From Eutypa lata (lineage: Eukaryota > Ascomycota > Sordariomycetes > Xylariales > Diatrypaceae): a DNA stretch of 64,000 nucleotides. The position numbers were made by a program, and so were the translations under genes. The notes beneath the pieces were generated by a model that saw nothing but the letters and a program-made list of their open reading frames with translations, was not told the origin of the DNA and searched no databases. This document shows positions 61,138 through 64,000 of this stretch, piece by piece. Where the stretch lies: the NCBI GenBank assembly GCA_022661535.1, contig JAKULF010000005.1, positions 5,518,001-5,582,000 on the forward strand, given 5' to 3'. Every line of letters begins with the position of its first letter. Position 1 is the stretch's first letter.

Positions 61138-62966
61138 TTACCTATACGCCGTCTGCTGTGTGACATTCAGCTCGCCGGGGATGGCCGGCATCACCGGAAC
61201 CTCTCCCCGGTCCCTCGCCCTCAAGCTCGCTCTCTGCACCCGCCCGGTCTGCTGATTGACCCAGCTATTGATGCTGCGGAACCGGGCGGGTCGGTCCTCA
61301 CTTGTCTGCGTATAGACAGTCTCCCTCCTATCGTAACGCTCTGTGTCGTCGGTCGTGCGTAGGGCCTGGGTCACTACAGGCGGCGGTGCCGTCAGAGGTT
61401 GCGGCACCATTGTCTGTGGCACCACGATATCTCCATCGCCGAATCCAGAGGATAAGGAAGACAGCTGGCTGACTCTATAAACCGGCTGTTGCTTCGGTGC
61501 GGTGTTGTAGGGGTTGGATGATCGGTTGGCTAGCCCTAATGGGTCGTCGGATATGCGGCCCCCTAGAGTGAGGTTCGGAGTAATGTTCTGTAGCGTTCCG
61601 CTTTGCGACCCATATCCGGCAACGATATTGGCCAAAGTGCCTTCTTCGTCTGTTGGTTTTCGAAGAGTTCCTTGCTGCGAACCCCAAGTTCCTGACTGTA
61701 CTAGGCTGCCTGGCTGTCTAGATGATGTCTTGCCAGGGCCATAGAAACCTTGTGATTGCGATGCTCGCTCGTCGAGCTTTTCATATACTGGAGGTGGTTC
61801 ATTTAGCATGCCCGACATCCCGCCCGGCGAGTCTTTCTGCCTCCAACCAAACCCATCAAACCTGTCGCCACCTTTATATTTCTTCATTGTCCGATACACT
61901 ATCCATGCGATGAAACAGAACAGGATGAAAGCACCTAGATCATGTTAGCTATAGTGCGGAGCTTAGTGTTCCGCAGCACTGTTTGTGACCTACCTATAGA
62001 TCCTACCGCAATCAAGGCGTGCTCGGAGGCTGGGCTGAGACCTGAGGGACCCGGAGGAGGGCCGTCCCTAAACGCGTCGCGAAAGTCGTCATCGTCGTCA
62101 AACTTCTCACGGTCGTATTCCTGGGGGATTTCCGGCGTCGCCGAGGTAATAGGTAGTAATGTTGGCGTTGTGCTAATAATACTTGAGATAGTAGTACTCG
62201 AGATACTGTCGTCGATAGCTGGAAGAGGTGTGAGAATCGTGGGTATTTCATCCTTGATTATTCCCTTTTGAGGTCGACTCGTGATTTCCGGTAATGGTAC
62301 GGTTGATGCTAAGAGAGATGATGCGATGCTTGGTGTTTCGACTGCGGTTTCCTGCTGGCTGTCAGGTGGTGACATTAGAATCGTATATTTAGATCGACTT
62401 ACCACAACTGGAGTCATGGTGATACCGGTTTCAACAACTGGACTCATCGTAGTCACTACCATGGTGCTTGCTGTCGTGCTTGAGGGAATGGCAGGTACCG
62501 CCGTAGTTGAAGGTAGGGAGGTTGTTGTAACCCCTACATCTGGAGTGCTAAGTGTTAAGGTAGGAGATACATCTGAGATAGGCGTTGCCGGAGGGGAGTC
62601 GACGTCCGGGTCGATGCCGTCATCTTCACTATCTGAATCCGAAATACCATCATCTAACTCGTCTGCTGAGTCATCGCTAAGCAAGTCATCATCAACTTGG
62701 TTTGGGCCACGGCCTTGGCTACGATCTCCATTTTGACTAGGACCCCACTGGTCATTGCCGACACCAACGGCGCCAGCTCCTGCTCCTACACCAGCTTGCC
62801 TGGGTGACATAGCCCGCGCCCCCCCGCGTGAGGTCCTCGAAGCCCGTTTGACGTTATTCGATACTGAATCATCACGTGCCCAAGATGCTGGGTGGTCGGC
62901 AATCCTCAATGATCGTTTCCATCTTCGGGCCCGCCCAGTTTGCTGATTCATTTCTATGGGAGCCAT
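61138..62966 (-). CDS. Single-pass Ser/Thr-rich membrane protein
   Basis: Two exons on the minus strand, 61994-62966 and 61138-61934 (intron 59 nt), total 589 aa. The first 310 residues are basic, then acidic (Asp/Ser runs), then Ser/Thr/Pro-rich, as in heavily O-glycosylated ectodomains. One membrane segment crosses the intron (about 315-337, 'ALIAVGSIGAFILFCFIAWIVY'), followed by basic 'RTMKKYKGGDRF' as a stop-transfer signal. The cytosolic half has a PPVY motif at about 372-375, a possible WW-domain (Rsp5) docking site. The layout resembles fungal wall sensors, but no N-terminal signal peptide is visible, so an upstream exon may be missing or the TM may act as the anchor. A short motif NQQTGR occurs near both ends. 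Function unknown. Confidence 0.75.
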
Positions 62967-64000
62967 TGTTTTCTTCCGTCAACCCTTCCCAACTCAATCC
63001 GTTGTCTGCCACAATGCTCTGGATACAGGCGCTCCAATATAGACGATTCGTAGCATACCCGGTGATAATATATATGAAGTAAAAGAAAAAAAGTGGTTTC
63101 AAGTCACTGACTGATACGGATTTGTGAAATGGGATCTTTCAAAGATGATCGAATAGAACGAATGCAATATTATGTCCAATGTCGGGGATGATGATGAGAG
63201 GCTAGAATCGACAAGGCCCTGCCTTGATGATAGAGAAGAAGAAGAAAACGAAAGAAAGAGAAGCAAAGATGCTAGACAGATCAGAGGAGAAGGAAAGCGT
63301 GAGACATATCCCAATGGGTGCAGAGTAACCCTTGCCGCTAAGGAAGGTTTAGGGATGGCTTCATGACCACACCATACCCATACCAGATACTTGGAAAAGA
63401 AAAGTCCACTTACAAATTCGAGAGGTCCTCCAAGGGGGCTCTGGGAATTACTGTGGATCTTAGCTACCGGCCCAGGCGGCCTAAGGCTTTGTGACGGCGC
63501 TAGAAACAATAACGCTCTGTGAGGGCCGACTCCGCTAACAGGAGGGTCTCAGTGAGGGTCCGTGTCTCAGTCGAGACGCAGTATTAACCCTAGAGCCGCT
63601 GAATGAACCCCCTTCTTCAGAAGGGTTACCGAACCTGCTTCTGATCAAAGGGGCCCTGATTGGTCTAGACGGAGCACCGGTATGCTATTCTTCGCAAGTG
63701 CTTCCATATTGGAGCACGACAGCGAACAAGACTATGCCGAGAATCCATTCAATACGTTAGTCCCCTCGATTAGGTCTAACTACGTTGTGATGGTTATGAC
63801 TGTGCAGTGGAGCTCTAACGTGCTCTACAGGGCTAGGGGAGATCTGCCGTACAAAGCCAGATGAGCTAAGGGGTGTTCGTGTGTGTCTTGTTTATTGGTT
63901 TTCTTGTGCCAAGGTGAAGCAGTTTGGTGATGGAAGTCGACGCGTTGCGACGACACTGTGAGGCTAATGGCGTCTCAGCCAGGGGAAGATGCGGCAATTG
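62967..64000. other. Right edge, no gene recognised
   Basis: About 1 kb. A 60-codon frame at 63682-63864 has no family features. Promoter of the membrane-protein gene presumably lies here. Confidence 0.5.

Noticed and set aside
63530..63600. Repeated GAGGGTC/GTCTCAG strings suggesting a structured RNA
   Set aside because: No stable fold or known RNA signature could be supported by eye.

Overview
The window is nuclear DNA from a filamentous ascomycete (Pezizomycotina, most likely a Sordariomycete). The evidence is short GT-AG introns (about 45-110 nt) with CTAAC/CTGAC branch points close to the acceptor, two Zn2Cys6 regulators, a set of single-copy fungal housekeeping genes, long AT-richer spacers, and scattered GTAGGTA-type and trinucleotide microsatellites. 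I found no rRNA, no convincing tRNA, no transposon ORF and no CRISPR. All gene models below were spliced by hand from open frames, donor/acceptor sites and phase.

1-6930: a compact metabolic group. It holds the 3' part of a fungal transcription factor, a tartrate/D-malate dehydrogenase (IPMDH family), a D-glycerate 3-kinase divergent from it, and an ACS-family MFS transporter. Together they could import tartrate (or a related hydroxy acid), convert it to D-glycerate and phosphorylate it to 3-phosphoglycerate. The dehydrogenase/kinase promoter and the transporter promoter each carry a palindrome of the form CGG-N12-CCG, the shape expected for a Zn2Cys6 dimer site. This is the best candidate for an undescribed system.

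6931-20600: gene-poor. It contains an intact Zn2Cys6 regulator, a fungal membrane protein of unknown function and an F-box-like protein, separated by 3-4 kb spacers without recognisable genes.

20618-36585: dense conserved genes: SAGA subunit Sgf73, a peroxisomal-type mitochondrial-carrier-family protein with a long low-complexity tail, a NOSIP homologue, tafazzin (Taz1) divergent from it, the CDK Pho85 and a membrane-anchored septin-type GTPase.

36586-52115: a 201-bp ATGT microsatellite, poly(A) polymerase, a C2H2-like zinc-finger protein in a gene-poor stretch, a two-RRM protein and the decapping enzyme Dcp2.

52770-64000: SNARE Use1, a BRCT+WGR protein without a PARP catalytic domain, a conserved fungal protein of unknown function, and a single-pass Ser/Thr-rich membrane protein. 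Notable gene-structure features are two apparent GC-AG introns, several micro-exons (10, 10, 13, 19 and 24 nt), and an in-frame stop in Sgf73 followed by 55 more open codons.
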